DNA of 64,000 nucleotides from SG8-30 sp963695155 (GCA_963695155.1 CAVOGD010000006.1:643301-707300), one strand, 5' to 3'. Counted from the first letter of the stretch, positions 41,916 to 54,109 are shown. Numbers and translations: made by a program. Notes: generated by a model not told the origin, from the sequence alone.

Positions 41916-44375
41916 TCAGCTCCTGACCCGCTTCATCTGCGGATCGTAGAGCGGCCTGAGCGACGCGATCGCCGGATACAGCTTGCCGGCGATGTCCACC
42001 TCCCAGCGTCCCCGCTCCAGCCAGGCCTGGTCGATCGGCTCGCCGCCGTCCACCATCGCCAGGCCGACCGCGCCACCCAGCGTGTGCCCGTAGGACGCGG
42101 CGCGCACATAGCCGACGGGGCGACCGTCGCGCCGCACGATTTCGGCGTGGAAGAGCAGCGGCTGCGGGTCCTTGACGAGCACCTGCACGAGTCGCCGCGT
42201 GAGCGGCCCGGCGGCCTTCTTCGCCAGCACCGCGTCGCGGCCGATGAAGCCCCCGGCCTTCTCCAGGTCGACCGCAAAGCCCAGCCCGGCCTCGAGCACC
42301 GAGTCGGTGTTGTCGATGTCGTGACCGTAGTCGCGGTAGCCCTTCTCCATGCGCAGGCTGGCGAGCGCCTTCAGCCCCGCGTGGCGCGCCGCGAGCGGTT
42401 CGCCCGCCGCAACCAGCCGGTCGTAGACGTGGGTCGCCTGCTCGGTCGGGATGTAGAGCTCGTAGCCGAGCTCGCCCAGGTAGGTGATGCGGATGCACAG
42501 GGCGCGCGCAAAGCCGATGTCGATCTCGCGTGCCGCGCGGAACGGGAACGCCTCGTTCGACAGGTCGGCGGTGGTGACCGACTGCAGCAGCTCGCGCGAG
42601 CGCGGGCCCTGCACGTTGAGCTGCGCAAAGCCGGAGGTCACGTCGGTCACGAACGCGTGCGCGTCGTCGGGAATGTGGCGGCGCAGCCAGGTCTCGGCGT
42701 GCCGGTGCGCCGTGTCCGAGGCCACCACCCAGTAGCGCTCGTCGCCCAGCTTGGTGACGGTCAGGTCGGCCTCCAGCGTGCCGCCCTCGTTGAGCCACTG
42801 GGTGTAGGTGATGACGCCGGCCGGCCCGTCGACGTTGTTGGCCGAGATGTAGTCGAGCAGCCGTCCCGCGTCCCGTCCCTGCACCAGGAACTTCGCCATG
42901 AAGGACATGTCCATCAGGATCACGCCCTCGCGCGCCGCGCGGTGCTCGTCCGCCCACCACGGGAACCAGTGCTGGCGGCCCCACGAGAGGCGCTCCACGC
43001 GCGCCTCGATCCCGGGCGGCGCATACCAGTCCGCGCCCTCCCAGCCGCTGACGTCGCGGAAGTACGCGCCGCGCGCGGCCAGCCGGTCGTAGAAGGCGCT
43101 CTTCCTGGCGCCGCGTGCCGTCTGCATGGACCGCGTCGGGTAGTGGCACTGGTAGACGAGGCCCAGCGACTCCACGGTGCGCGTGCGCCGGTACTCGGGA
43201 TTCGACTGGTAGGTGTGCAGCCGGTCGATGTTGAAGCCCGTGATGTCCACGTCCGGGCGGCCGTTGATGATCCAGTGCGCCAGCACCCGGCCCAGCCCGC
43301 CGCCGGTGAGGATGCCGATCGAATTGAGCCCGGCCGCAACGAAGTAGTTCCTGAGCTCCGGCGACTCGCCCACGACCGGCTGCAGGTCCGGCGTGAAGCT
43401 CTCCGGCCCGCAGAAGAACTTCTTGACGCCGAGTTCCATCGACACCGGCACGCGCCGCATCGCCTTCTCGAGGTACGGCGCCATGCGGTCCCAGTCCGGG
43501 GCGATCTCGCCGAACGAGAAGTCCTCGGGCACGCCGCCGACCTTCCACGGCGCGCAGACCGGCTCGAACAGGCCGATCATGAGGCCGCCCACCTCCTCGC
43601 GGAAGTAGCCGTGCGAGGCCGGGTCCTCGAGCACCGGGAACGAACGCTCGATCCCGGGACACTTGTCCGTGATGAGGTAGTAGTGCTCGGCGGCCTGCAG
43701 CGGGATGTTGACGCCGATGCGGTCGCCGAGCTGCCGCGCCCACATGCCGGCGCAGTTGACGACGTACTCCGCCTCGATGTCGCCCAGCGCGGTCGAGACG
43801 CCGGTGACGGTGCCGCGCTTGCTGAGCACGCCGGTGACCGCGACACCCTCGATGATGCGGGCGCCTTGCAGGCGCGCGCCCTTGGCCAGCGCCATGGTGA
43901 CGTCCACCGGGTCGGCGCGGCCGTCCTCCTTGACGTAGAAGCCGGCCAGCAGGTCGTCCGTGCGCGCCAGCGGGAAGAGCTCGCCGATCTCGGCCGGCGA
44001 GATCTCGTGCACGTCGATGCCGCAGTAGCGATTGAAGGCCGAGACGCGGCGGTATTCCTCGAGGCGGTCGGGGTCCGCCGCGACCTCGATGAAGCCCACG
44101 GGCCTGAAGCCGGTGGACTGGCCGGTCTCGGCCTCGAGCCGCGCGTACAGGTCGCGCGTGTACTGGCGCATCTCGGTCGAGGTCTGCGAGGTCGAGCCGA
44201 ACGTGACGATCAGCCCGGCCGCGTGCCAGGTCGTGCCCGACGTGAGGCGGTCCCGCTCGAGCAGCACGACGTCCTTCCAGCCCATGTGGGCCAGGTGGTA
44301 GGCCACCGAGCAGCCGACGACGCCGCCACCGATGATGACGACCCGGGCATGCCGGGGAATGGTGATTTCCGACAT
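41916..44375 (-). CDS. Dimethylglycine/sarcosine dehydrogenase-like flavoprotein with C-terminal GcvT domain
   Basis: An 819-residue two-domain enzyme. The N-terminal FAD oxidoreductase domain starts VVIIGGGVVGCSVAYHLAH and contains SGTTWHAAGLI, whose His corresponds to the covalent FAD attachment site of dimethylglycine dehydrogenases. The C-terminal half is a GcvT/aminomethyltransferase-like tetrahydrofolate domain (GLKALASLRMEKGYRDYGHD). These enzymes oxidatively demethylate N-methyl glycine derivatives and pass the C1 unit to folate. The ATG at 44375 lacks a clear ribosome-binding site. Substrate could be dimethylglycine, sarcosine or a related N-methyl amine. Confidence 0.88.
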   Translation of the reverse strand: MSEITIPRHARVVIIGGGVVGCSVAYHLAHMGWKDVVLLERDRLTSGTTWHAAGLIVTFGSTSQTSTEMRQYTRDLYARLEAETGQSTGFRPVGFIEVAADPDRLEEYRRVSAFNRYCGIDVHEISPAEIGELFPLARTDDLLAGFYVKEDGRADPVDVTMALAKGARLQGARIIEGVAVTGVLSKRGTVTGVSTALGDIEAEYVVNCAGMWARQLGDRIGVNIPLQAAEHYYLITDKCPGIERSFPVLEDPASHGYFREEVGGLMIGLFEPVCAPWKVGGVPEDFSFGEIAPDWDRMAPYLEKAMRRVPVSMELGVKKFFCGPESFTPDLQPVVGESPELRNYFVAAGLNSIGILTGGGLGRVLAHWIINGRPDVDITGFNIDRLHTYQSNPEYRRTRTVESLGLVYQCHYPTRSMQTARGARKSAFYDRLAARGAYFRDVSGWEGADWYAPPGIEARVERLSWGRQHWFPWWADEHRAAREGVILMDMSFMAKFLVQGRDAGRLLDYISANNVDGPAGVITYTQWLNEGGTLEADLTVTKLGDERYWVVASDTAHRHAETWLRRHIPDDAHAFVTDVTSGFAQLNVQGPRSRELLQSVTTADLSNEAFPFRAAREIDIGFARALCIRITYLGELGYELYIPTEQATHVYDRLVAAGEPLAARHAGLKALASLRMEKGYRDYGHDIDNTDSVLEAGLGFAVDLEKAGGFIGRDAVLAKKAAGPLTRRLVQVLVKDPQPLLFHAEIVRRDGRPVGYVRAASYGHTLGGAVGLAMVDGGEPIDQAWLERGRWEVDIAGKLYPAIASLRPLYDPQMKRVRS

Positions 44376-44574
44376 GCCGGGACAATACCGTAACAGGCGC
44401 CCAAAAGGTGCATTCCACCCATGCGGACTTACCGTCGGCGCGAGCCTCCGGTGGCCGTGTCGGCGGCACGTGCGCGTAGCCATACCGGTTCCGGGCCTCC
44501 GCAAACCCCGGGTCGCGAAGGATTCGCCCGCGTGGTGCGTCTAACTGAATGCACCAACCGTGAGGAGCGAGACC

Positions 44575-45384
44575 ATGAGAGACAAATCCAGAATCACGAC
44601 CCTGATCCCGCTGGCGATCGGCGCAGCCGCTGTCGCGCTCGGCGCCCAGGCGGGCGGGTATCACGATGCCGACGAGGAGGACGAGCTCGAATTCGACGTG
44701 GCGCAGCTCTACCTGGAGCTGAATGACACCGACGGCGACCTCGGCATTCACGGCCTGATCGACGGCGACGCGTGGAAGAGCCTGCGGATCAGCGACCCGA
44801 AGGGCCGCAGCATGCTGAACGCCTGGATCCGTGGGCGCCTGCGCCGCCAGGGCATGACCGAGTTCTTCTTCGAGAGCGCCGAGCCGCCGTTCGACGAGCT
44901 GGAGCCGGTGGTCTTCTTCAGGCGCTTCCCGGAAGGCGAGTACGAGATCGAGGGGATCACGCTCGACAACGAGAAGATCGAGGGCGAAGTCGAGTTGTCG
45001 CACGTGCTCGCCGAACCCGCGCCCAATGTCAGGGTGAACGGGATGGCCGCGGCCGACGGCTGTGACGCACCCCTGGAGGGAGTCGGACTGCCCGTCGCAA
45101 TCAGCTGGGATGCCGTGACGATGTCACACCCGACGCTGGGCACCACCGGCGTGGCCGTGACGGTGCAGCAGTACGAGCTGGTCGCCGAGATCGAGCGCGA
45201 GGACGAGACGCCCGACGTGCTGGTCCTCAAGGTGGACCTGCCGGCGGACGCAACGTCGTTCGAGCTGCCGGAGAGCTTCACCGACATGGCGGACGAAGAG
45301 ATGAAGTTCGAGATCGTCACCAAGCTGGACAACGGCAACCAGACGGCGGTCGAGAGCTGCTTCGTGCTGGTGGAAGAGGAGTAA
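44575..45384 (+). CDS. Secreted acidic protein of unknown function
   Basis: A 269-residue exported protein. A signal peptide (TTLIPLAIGAAAVALGAQAGG) leads into an Asp/Glu-rich mature part (DADEEDELEFDVAQLYLELN), with DTDGDLGIHGLIDGD resembling a Ca-binding loop without a full EF-hand. Later segments (VGLPVAISWDAVTMSH, VTVQQYELVAEIE) look like fibronectin-type III strands. GGAG precedes the ATG. It is followed after two bases by a HEAT-repeat lipoprotein gene, so the two probably function together. Confidence 0.7.
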   Translation: MRDKSRITTLIPLAIGAAAVALGAQAGGYHDADEEDELEFDVAQLYLELNDTDGDLGIHGLIDGDAWKSLRISDPKGRSMLNAWIRGRLRRQGMTEFFFESAEPPFDELEPVVFFRRFPEGEYEIEGITLDNEKIEGEVELSHVLAEPAPNVRVNGMAAADGCDAPLEGVGLPVAISWDAVTMSHPTLGTTGVAVTVQQYELVAEIEREDETPDVLVLKVDLPADATSFELPESFTDMADEEMKFEIVTKLDNGNQTAVESCFVLVEEE

Positions 45385-45386
45385 CG

Positions 45387-45950
45387 GTGCGCCGCTTCGG
45401 CGCCCTGTCGTTCCCGGCACTGGCCCTGCTGGCGGGGTGCTTCCAGTCGGAAGCGCCCCTGCCGGCAGCGCCGTCAAGGCCTGCTGACGCAGCAGCGCAG
45501 GCGCGCGCCCGGGTCGGCGCGGCGGTAGCGCCGACACATGATGCCGCCATGCCGACGGTGGCCGACCTGAGCGGCCAGGCGCTGCAGGACCCCGACCCGG
45601 CGATCCGCCAGGACGCCGTGTACAGGCTGGCCGATGTCAGTGACAGGCCTGGGACACCGGTCATCGGACAGGCCCTGACGGACCCGGATCCCGGCGTGCG
45701 CAGCGCAGCCGTCGAGGCGCTGGTCGGGGTGGGCGGCGACGAATCCGCCCGGCTGCTCGCCGCAGCCCTGAACGATGCCGACCCGCGCATTCGCCTGGAT
45801 GCGGTGGACGCGCTGGCGGAGGTGGGCGGGCCCACCGCCTTGCTGGCCCTTCAGCAGGCGTACGTGGATGGCGACCCGACGGTGCGCGAGGCGGCTGCGG
45901 AAGCCATCGAGGAACTGTCCGCAAGGAGGCCGGAGAAACCGGCTCGATGA
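45387..45950 (+). CDS. HEAT-repeat lipoprotein
   Basis: A 187-residue lipoprotein with a clear lipobox LLAGC (acylated Cys at 18). The mature part contains about three to four HEAT/PBS-lyase-like repeats (AVYRLADVSD, AAVEALVGVGGDE, DAVDALAEVGG, EAAAEAIEELS), giving a protein-binding solenoid. GTG start, two bases after the previous stop, with AGAGGAG overlapping the upstream gene's end. Probable partner of the secreted protein before it. Confidence 0.78.
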   Translation: MRRFGALSFPALALLAGCFQSEAPLPAAPSRPADAAAQARARVGAAVAPTHDAAMPTVADLSGQALQDPDPAIRQDAVYRLADVSDRPGTPVIGQALTDPDPGVRSAAVEALVGVGGDESARLLAAALNDADPRIRLDAVDALAEVGGPTALLALQQAYVDGDPTVREAAAEAIEELSARRPEKPAR

Positions 45951-46044
45951 GCCAGCACGGCCGCGTCGTCCTGCACCGTTACCGGCGTGACCGCCGACTT
46001 GATGCGGCGGGCGCACGCCAGGGATGACCCGGCCGGCCGGGTTC

Positions 46045-47985
46045 CTAGTTGACCACCGGCAGCTCGATGCCGCTGGCGTTTCCGGGCCCGCGCCAGACGC
46101 GCTGCGTCGCCTTGATGTAGCTCCCGGGCGGGGCAAACATGATGTTGGGCACGTACGACTGCGGGTTGCGGTCGTACAGCGGAAACCAGCTGGACTGGAT
46201 CTGCACCATGATGCGGTGTCCCGGCAGGAACGTGTGGCTCACCTGCGGCAGGCGTATGCGGTACGGCAGCGCCTGGTCCGGCACCAGCGCCTTCGGCGTC
46301 GCCAGGTCCTCGCGATATCGCCCGCGGAAGATGTCCGCGGACAGCATCTGCTGGTAGCCGCCCAGCTTCGGCTGCGCGGGCACTTCGTCGGGCCACACGT
46401 CGATGATCTTGACCACCCAGTCTGAATCGCTGCCGCTGGTCGAGGCAAACAGGTTGACGACCGGCTCGCCCGCCACGCGCAGCGCCTGCGCGAGCGGCTC
46501 CGACTCATAGACCAGCACGTCGGTGCGCGTGGCCGCGTGTCGCTGGTCGTCCACCAGCCACTCGCCCCAGGTGGATCCCTCGGCATAGGACGGCAGCGTG
46601 GGGCGCTGCCGATAGGGCACCGGCTTGGCGGGATCGGAGACGTACTCGTCATAGGGCTGCGCGGCCGGCGGCGGCGGATCGAAGCCCAGCCGTCCGGCGG
46701 CCAGCAGGTACAGCACGCGCCCTCGCTCGGCGCACCCACTGATGCATGAGCGCGGCCAGTGATCGTAGCGGTGCCAGCGATTGGCGCCGGTCTCGTAGGC
46801 CAGCACGCGCGGCGTGTCGGGCCTGGGGGCGTCCTTCAGGTGATGGTCCAGGAACGGCTGCATGACGTTCTGGCGAAACCACGTGGCCGTATCCCCGGCG
46901 AACTCCATGGGACCCAGGCTGCGCGCCTCGCGCCTGCCCTGGCCGTGATTCCAGGGGCCGAGTACGAGGTGCACGAAATTGCCGTCCGGATCCTTCGGTG
47001 CGAGCGCCCCGTACAGCGCAGGCCCGCCGTAGATGTCCTCCTGGTCGAAGAGCCCCGCCACGATCATCGTGGGGACTTTGAGTGGTTCCCTGGCGAGCAG
47101 CTTGTCGACCGCCTGGTGCTGCCAGTACGAGTCGTAGCTCGTGTGCTCGGCGGCCGCCCGCCAGAACGGGAGCTGCTCCAGTCCGCGCGACGCGGCGGCG
47201 GCGCCCGCCGAGCCCAGACGCAGGAATTCCTGGTAGGTGTCGTAGACCCCGGACCACCAGTTCTTGCTGCTGTCGCGCGTCGCTTCCTGGTAGTACGTGA
47301 AGCTCAGCATGCCGTCCTGGCGGAACGCGCCGTTGTGGAACCAGTCGTCGCCGATCCAGCCGTCCACCATCGGCGCGAACGGCACGGCGGCCTTGAGCGC
47401 CGGGTGCGGGTTCACCGTGCACATCACCGCCGTGAAGCCCTCGTAAGACCCGCCGATCGTGGCCACGCGGCGGTTGCTCTCGGGCACATGGTTGGCCAGC
47501 CAGTCGATCGTGTCGTAGCAATCCGTGGCGTGGTCGACAGCGGTCGGGTTCAGCGGGCCCCTGAGCGGCCGCGTCAGGACGTAGTCGCCCTCGGAGCCGT
47601 GTTTCCCGCGCACATCCTGGTAGACGATGATGTAGCCCGCCGCAACCGCCGTGTCGTTCATTTGCGGCACGACGGCCGCCAGGCGGGGGCTGTTGAAACG
47701 GGACACTCGCCCGGCGGCGTTGTACGGCGTACGCACCAGCAGCATGGGCGAGCCGTGCGCGCCCTTCGGCACGAGTATCAGCGTCTTCAGCTTCACGCCG
47801 TCGCGCATCGGGATCATCGCCTCGCGCCTGACGAAGTCGAACTCGTCGGTCCTGGGCTTGAAGCTCGCCGGCGTATCGCCCGGCAGGGACGCCAGGGGAT
47901 CATCGGCGTGGGCGCCGGCGCAGCCCCCCAGCAATGCCATCACCACGATGGATGCGACCCGATCCAGCCTGCGAAATCCCGGCAT
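46045..47985 (-). CDS. CocE/NonD-type X-Pro dipeptidyl-peptidase family hydrolase (lipoprotein)
   Basis: A 646-residue secreted alpha/beta-hydrolase. A signal peptide with lipobox LGGC precedes an S15/CocE domain: REAMIPMRDGVKLKTLI, nucleophile Ser in ATIGGSYEGFTAVM, a candidate Asp in GLFDQEDIYGG and His in LGPWNHGQGR. A C-terminal jelly-roll domain ends IMFAPPGSYIKATQRVWRG. Members cleave X-Pro dipeptides, acyl esters or amides (cocaine esterase, glutaryl acylase). The ATG at 47985 is preceded by AGGAG. Divergent from a POT peptide transporter, favouring a peptide-processing role. Confidence 0.88.
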   Translation of the reverse strand: MPGFRRLDRVASIVVMALLGGCAGAHADDPLASLPGDTPASFKPRTDEFDFVRREAMIPMRDGVKLKTLILVPKGAHGSPMLLVRTPYNAAGRVSRFNSPRLAAVVPQMNDTAVAAGYIIVYQDVRGKHGSEGDYVLTRPLRGPLNPTAVDHATDCYDTIDWLANHVPESNRRVATIGGSYEGFTAVMCTVNPHPALKAAVPFAPMVDGWIGDDWFHNGAFRQDGMLSFTYYQEATRDSSKNWWSGVYDTYQEFLRLGSAGAAAASRGLEQLPFWRAAAEHTSYDSYWQHQAVDKLLAREPLKVPTMIVAGLFDQEDIYGGPALYGALAPKDPDGNFVHLVLGPWNHGQGRREARSLGPMEFAGDTATWFRQNVMQPFLDHHLKDAPRPDTPRVLAYETGANRWHRYDHWPRSCISGCAERGRVLYLLAAGRLGFDPPPPAAQPYDEYVSDPAKPVPYRQRPTLPSYAEGSTWGEWLVDDQRHAATRTDVLVYESEPLAQALRVAGEPVVNLFASTSGSDSDWVVKIIDVWPDEVPAQPKLGGYQQMLSADIFRGRYREDLATPKALVPDQALPYRIRLPQVSHTFLPGHRIMVQIQSSWFPLYDRNPQSYVPNIMFAPPGSYIKATQRVWRGPGNASGIELPVVN

Positions 47986-48168
47986 TTTGCGACTCCTGGG
48001 TGCGCGTGCCTCAATAGGATTGCATACTCCAGTCACCGACGCCCAGCCGCAGCCCCGGGGTGAGCCATTCCGCATGGCGTGGCGGGTCGTCCGCTGGCGG
48101 CAGGACCGGCTCCGGCGAACAGGCGGCCGGGCGGGCCGGCGGCCTCTGGCACGAGTCGAGGTGGGATC

Positions 48169-49647
<1,479 letters not shown>

Positions 49648-49662
49648 CAGCCGCCCGGCTGC

Positions 49663-50173
49663 CTAGTCGGCGTCCTCGTCGGTCAGGTCGACTTTGGACG
49701 ACGGCGGCAACTTCGCGATGATCGCCTCGATCATGCGTGACGTGCTCGGCCTCCTCGTCCCGCAGCTCCTCGAACAGTGCCTTGACGTCCGGCTGCGTCA
49801 CCTTGGGAAGGGCCTGGTCGTAGAACGCGTACGCCCTCTTTTCGGCGGCCAGCGCCAGCCGGCACGCCTTGAGCTCGGACATGTTCTTGCGGGGCGCGCC
49901 GACCTCGGGGGCCTCCACGTCGAAGATGTCGTCGAGCTTGACCCGTGCGGGCGTATCGCCAAACAGCGCGACCCGGCGCTCGTCGATCTGGTCGCCGTGC
50001 TTTTTCTCGCTGGCGGCCATCATCTCGAATACCCCGCCGGCGTCGTTCGAAAGGCGGCGCCCCACGGACTCGGCGAAGGACGTGTACCGCTGGTACGCCT
50101 CGAACTCGATCATGCTGGCGAGATCCAGGGCGTCCATCAACGTGAGTTTGGAGAAATCGATCCTGACTGGCAT
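49663..50173 (-). CDS. Ferritin-like/rubrerythrin-type diiron protein, frameshifted
   Basis: 169 residues after correcting one base. The first 130 residues form ferritin-like helices with LASMIEFEAYQRYTSFAE, AASEKKHGDQID and AAEKRAYAFYDQAL, and end in LRDEEAEHV. The diiron ligands expected in ExxH patterns are present (EKKH, EAEH). One extra base near 49738 disrupts the C-terminus. Removing it gives EAEHVRMIEAIIAKLPPSS and a stop at 49663-49665. The likely role is iron storage or peroxide detoxification in the cytosol. Convergent with the POT gene (15 bases). Confidence 0.78.
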
Positions 50174-50242
50174 GGAACCTCCGGCTACAGTGCGACGCCC
50201 CACGTCACCCGCGCGTGAGATAATTCAGCTGATAGGAATTTC

Positions 50243-50253
50243 AAACGACGTTT
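50243..50253. promoter_or_regulatory. Small palindrome upstream of the ferritin-like gene
   Basis: AAACG-A-CGTTT lies 70 bases upstream of the ferritin-like start, in the 226-base gap shared with the GST gene. A TTGAAA is nearby on the minus strand without a convincing -10. Possible operator only. Confidence 0.25.
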
Positions 50254-50399
50254 CCTGACAGGCGAAACGGTATCACCGCGTCGATCGTTGCGTCAAAGCG
50301 AGAAACCACGGATAGCGCAACGCAATCGGATCAACGCCGCCGCCGCGGCATGGGGTCGGTGACCGCGGACTGAGCCGTGGCGTGGTAGGCTCTCCCGCC

Positions 50400-51008
50400 A
50401 TGAGCAAGCCAAAACTGACCTATTTCGACGCTCCCGTGAGTCGTGGCGAGGAGTGTCGCCTCGCCCTGCACCTCGCAGGCATCGATTTCGAAGACGAGCG
50501 CATCAAGTTCGCCGACTGGGCCGCGATGAAGGAACGGATGCCGTATGGCAGCCTGCCGGTCCTCGAGCTACCCGGCAAGCCGGCACTGGCGCACTCCAAC
50601 GCCATCCTTGTGCTGATCGGCCGTCGCCATGGGCTGCATCCCACCGACGATTTCGAGGCCGCCAGCCACGAAGGCATGATGCAGCACGTGGAGGACCTGC
50701 GCGCCCGCGTCTCGCCTACCCTCCGCATGGGGGACGCCGAGAAGAAGACCGCGCGCGAGGCGCTCGTGGCGGACTTCCTGCCGGCATGGGCCAGGGCGGC
50801 GGAGAAGAACATCCGCGGCGCGCCGTTCTTCGGCGGGGAGAAGATCCAGGTCGTGGACCTGAAGATCCACATGGCGGTGCGCTGGTTCACCGGCGGCAAG
50901 GTCGACCACATCCCGGCCTCGATCTTCGCTGATTACCCCAGGCTTGTCGGCGTGCATGACGCCGTACGCGATCATCCCGGCGTGCAGTCCTGGTACGCGA
51001 AGTCCTGA
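50400..51008 (+). CDS. Glutathione S-transferase
   Basis: A 202-residue GST of the sigma-like class. The N-terminal thioredoxin fold begins KLTYFDAPVSRGEECRLALHLAG; Tyr near residue 8 is the candidate GSH-activating residue. SLPVLELPG has the cis-Pro and HSNAILVLIGR follows with the GSH-binding Ser. The all-helical C-terminal domain contains GEKIQVVDLKIHMAVRW. A cytosolic detoxification role is likely. The start is the ATG at 50400. No clear operon partner. Confidence 0.88.
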   Translation: MSKPKLTYFDAPVSRGEECRLALHLAGIDFEDERIKFADWAAMKERMPYGSLPVLELPGKPALAHSNAILVLIGRRHGLHPTDDFEAASHEGMMQHVEDLRARVSPTLRMGDAEKKTAREALVADFLPAWARAAEKNIRGAPFFGGEKIQVVDLKIHMAVRWFTGGKVDHIPASIFADYPRLVGVHDAVRDHPGVQSWYAKS

Positions 51009-51082
51009 GATCCGGCACTCACTTTTCCAGCGGCACCTGCCGGTGTTATCGTCTGCGGACCATTCCGGACAGGACGATCAAC

Positions 51083-52916
51083 ATGGCAGGCAAGGCAAGG
51101 ACATTCTTCAAACGCGCCGGACTGACCTTGGCGGTCTTGCTGGTATCGGCTGCGCTTGTTCGCAGCCCACGAATGGTATGCACGGCCATTCTTCATCAAC
51201 AACTTCTTCAATCGCGTGTTCATCCAGTACATCTGGGACAAGCCCGAGATGCTGACGTCCCTTGGAGTTCTTGAACAACTGGGAATGACTGGCCACAACG
51301 CCGAGTGGAACGATGATTCCGAGGCGGCCAGTGACAAGGACTACGAATTCCTGCTGGGTGTCATGGCGACGGTGGATGAATACGATGCTGCGAAGCTGAG
51401 TGAGTCCGAGCTTCTTTCAGTGACGGTGCTGAAGGAGCTGTTGGGAAACCCGGAACAGGACCGCCGGTTCCGGTTCCACAACTACCCCGTGAATCAACTG
51501 TTCGGACTCCAGAATTCGATCCCCCGATTCCTGGATACCTTCCACAAGGTCAACTCCAGCGAGGATGCCGGGCATTACATCAGCCGGCTTTCGAAGATCG
51601 GGGTCAAGATGGACCAGAACATGGAAGGGATACTGATTCGCGAAGACATGGGCGTCATTCCGCCGACCTTCGTCATCGACAAGTCCGTCCAGATCATGCA
51701 GGAATTCGTGGCCCAGCCTGCAGAAGAGAACATCCTCTACACGTCTTTCGCAGACAAGCTGGACAAGGCCGACGCCATCGACACGGCCGCCAGGGCCGCG
51801 TTCCTGGCCGCTGCAAAGACGCAGATCGAAGATGTCGTCTATCCCGCGTACCGGCAGTACATCGACTACTTCACTGCCTTGCGCGTCAAGTCCAATGACG
51901 ATGCCGGGGTATGGAAGCTTCCGGACGGCGACGCCTACTACAAGTACCTGCTGCGCCGGCGCACCACCACGGACATGACGGCGGACGAGATTCATGCCAT
52001 CGGCCAGACCGAGGTCGCACGCATCCAGGCGGAGATGCTGGAGATCTTCGCCGCCGAAGGCTACGACCCGTCCCTGGGCATCAAGGCGCTGTTTGACCAG
52101 CTTGCCGAGGAGGAGCGGTTCTATTACCCGGACACGGACGAGGGACGGGCGCAGATCCTCGAGGACTACGCCGCCATCATCGAGGAGATCGAGGCGGGTG
52201 TGTCCGGCGCATTCAACATCAAGCCCAGGGCGCCCATTGTCGTGAAGAGGGTGCCGGAGTTCAGTGAAAAGACAGCACCCGGTGCTTACTACAACGGGCC
52301 GTCACGGGACGGCAGCCGGCCGGGAATCTTCTACGCGAACCTGTTCGACATCAAGGCCACGCCCAGGTACGGCATGCGCACCCTCGCCTATCACGAGGGA
52401 ATTCCCGGACATCATTTCCAGATCGCGATCCAGAAGGAGCTTCAGGGCATCCCCGAGTTCAGGAAGGAAGCCGGCTTCACGGCCTATTCGGAAGGCTGGG
52501 GCCTGTATGCGGAACGGCTGGCATGGGAAATGGGCTTCCAGTCCGATCCGTACAACAACCTCGGGCGGCTGCAGGACGAGCTATTCCGCGCCGTGCGGCT
52601 GGTCGTTGATACCGGCATCCATGCCAAGCGCTGGACCCGGGAACAGGCCATCGACTACATGCTTACCAACACGGGCATTGCGGAAAGCAACGTGATCGCG
52701 GAGATCGAGCGCTATATCGTCAACCCGGGCCAGGCCACGGCCTACAAGGTCGGCATGATGGAGTTGCTGCGACTTCGCGAAGAAGCGCAGCAGGCACTGG
52801 GCGACAGGTTCGATATCCGCGATTTCCACGACGTCGTGCTCAAGAATGGCTCGCTGCCGCTGACGGCCCTTCGCGAGCTCGTGATGAAGTACATCGCAGA
52901 CAGGCAGGCGGCGTAA
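51083..52916 (+). CDS. DUF885-family exported protein, probable metallopeptidase, frameshifted near the signal peptide
   Basis: 610 residues after correction. The signal peptide (FFKRAGLTLAVLLVSAAL) is in one frame and the mature protein (FAAHEWYARPFFINNFF onward) in another. Deleting one T at 51156-51157 joins them into SAALFAAHEWY. The DUF885 domain covers most of the protein and carries the HExxH-like AYHEGIPGHHFQIAIQ and FTAYSEGWGLYAERLA motifs, which resemble M32/M2-like zinc sites. It is probably a periplasmic peptidase. The reading frame from 51156 alone would lack an export signal. Confidence 0.82.
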
Positions 52917-53014
52917 CCGGCCTGTTCTCGTAGCGACACCGCAGTGGGTGTTGCGGATGCACCGATATACCGGCGCAGGTATCGTCGGCCGGCTCAAGGA
53001 TGCATGGTGCAGGC

Positions 53015-54087
53015 ATGGACCCGCTGTTCTCAAACCTTGAATTGCCCCACGGCCCGGCCCTCAGGAACCGCTTCGTGCTGGCGCCACTGACCAACTGCCA
53101 GAGCCACGGGACGGCACGCTGTCGGATGACGAGTTTCGCTGGCTGACCATGCGGGCACAGGGTGGCTTTGCGCTCACCATGACCTGTGCGTCGCATGTCC
53201 AGGCAACCGGCCAGGGCTTCCCTGGGCAGCTTGGCAACTTCGCAGACGTTCATGTCGCCGGCCTCAGCCGGCTGGCGGCCGCCATCAAGGCGGCAGGCAG
53301 CATCGCCATCACGCAACTGCATCACGCCGGCATGCGTTCACCGCCGGAATTGATCGGGGGTCCGCCAGTTTGCCCGTCCGCCGACCAGAAGACCGGAGCG
53401 CGGGAGCTTGGTGCTGATGAAATTGACCGGGTGAAGGACGACTTCGTAGCTGCGGCCGAGCGGGCCGACCGTGCGGGCTTTGACGGCGTCGAGATCCACG
53501 GCGCGCACGGCTATCTCTTGTGTCAGTTCCTGAGCGCGGAGACGAACCGCCGCACGGACCGTTACGGCGGATCGCTCGACAACCGTGCCCGGCTCCTGTT
53601 CGACATCGTGGACGGCGTCCGCGCGCGTTGTCGCAGCGATTTCATCCTGGGCGTGCGACTGTCTCCCGAGCGATTCGGGATGAGGCTGGCCGAGGCGCGC
53701 CTGATCGCGCAGCGACTGTTGCGGGAAGGCGTCATCGACTTCCTCGACATGTCGCTGTGGGACGTGTTCAAGGAGCCTGAGGAAGTGGACTATCGCGGCC
53801 GCAGCCTGCTGTCGTACTTCACGGAACTCGAGCGGGGCCGGGTGCGGCTCGGCGCCGCAGGGAAGATGATGAGCGGCGCCGACGCTGCCCAGTTTCTTGC
53901 GTCGGGCGCTGACTTCGCGATCATCGGCCGGGCCGCCGTGCTGCACCACGATTTCCCGAAGCAGGTTGCCGCTGACCCGGGCTTCCGCGCCATCGCAACG
54001 CCCGTTTCAGTGGACTACCTGCGCAACGAGGGCCTGGGCCCGGTGTTCGTGGACTACATGCGAAGGTGGGACGGTTTCGTGGTGTAG
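53015..54087 (+). CDS. Old Yellow Enzyme-family NADH:flavin oxidoreductase, frameshifted
   Basis: 357 residues after correction. The N-terminus MDPLFSNLELPHGPALRNRF and LAPLTNCQSH lies in one frame and stops early; from DGTLSDDEFRWL the next frame carries the rest. One missing base near 53108 explains it. Hallmarks are ITQLHHAGMRS, EIHGAHGYLLCQFLSAETN and RTDRYGGSLDNRARLLFDIV, which contact FMN. It likely reduces activated alkenes or is a 2,4-dienoyl-CoA-reductase-like short enzyme without the Fe-S domain. Confidence 0.85.
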
Positions 54088-54109
54088 GGCCGGTCGTGGA
54101 CCGGCGCCG

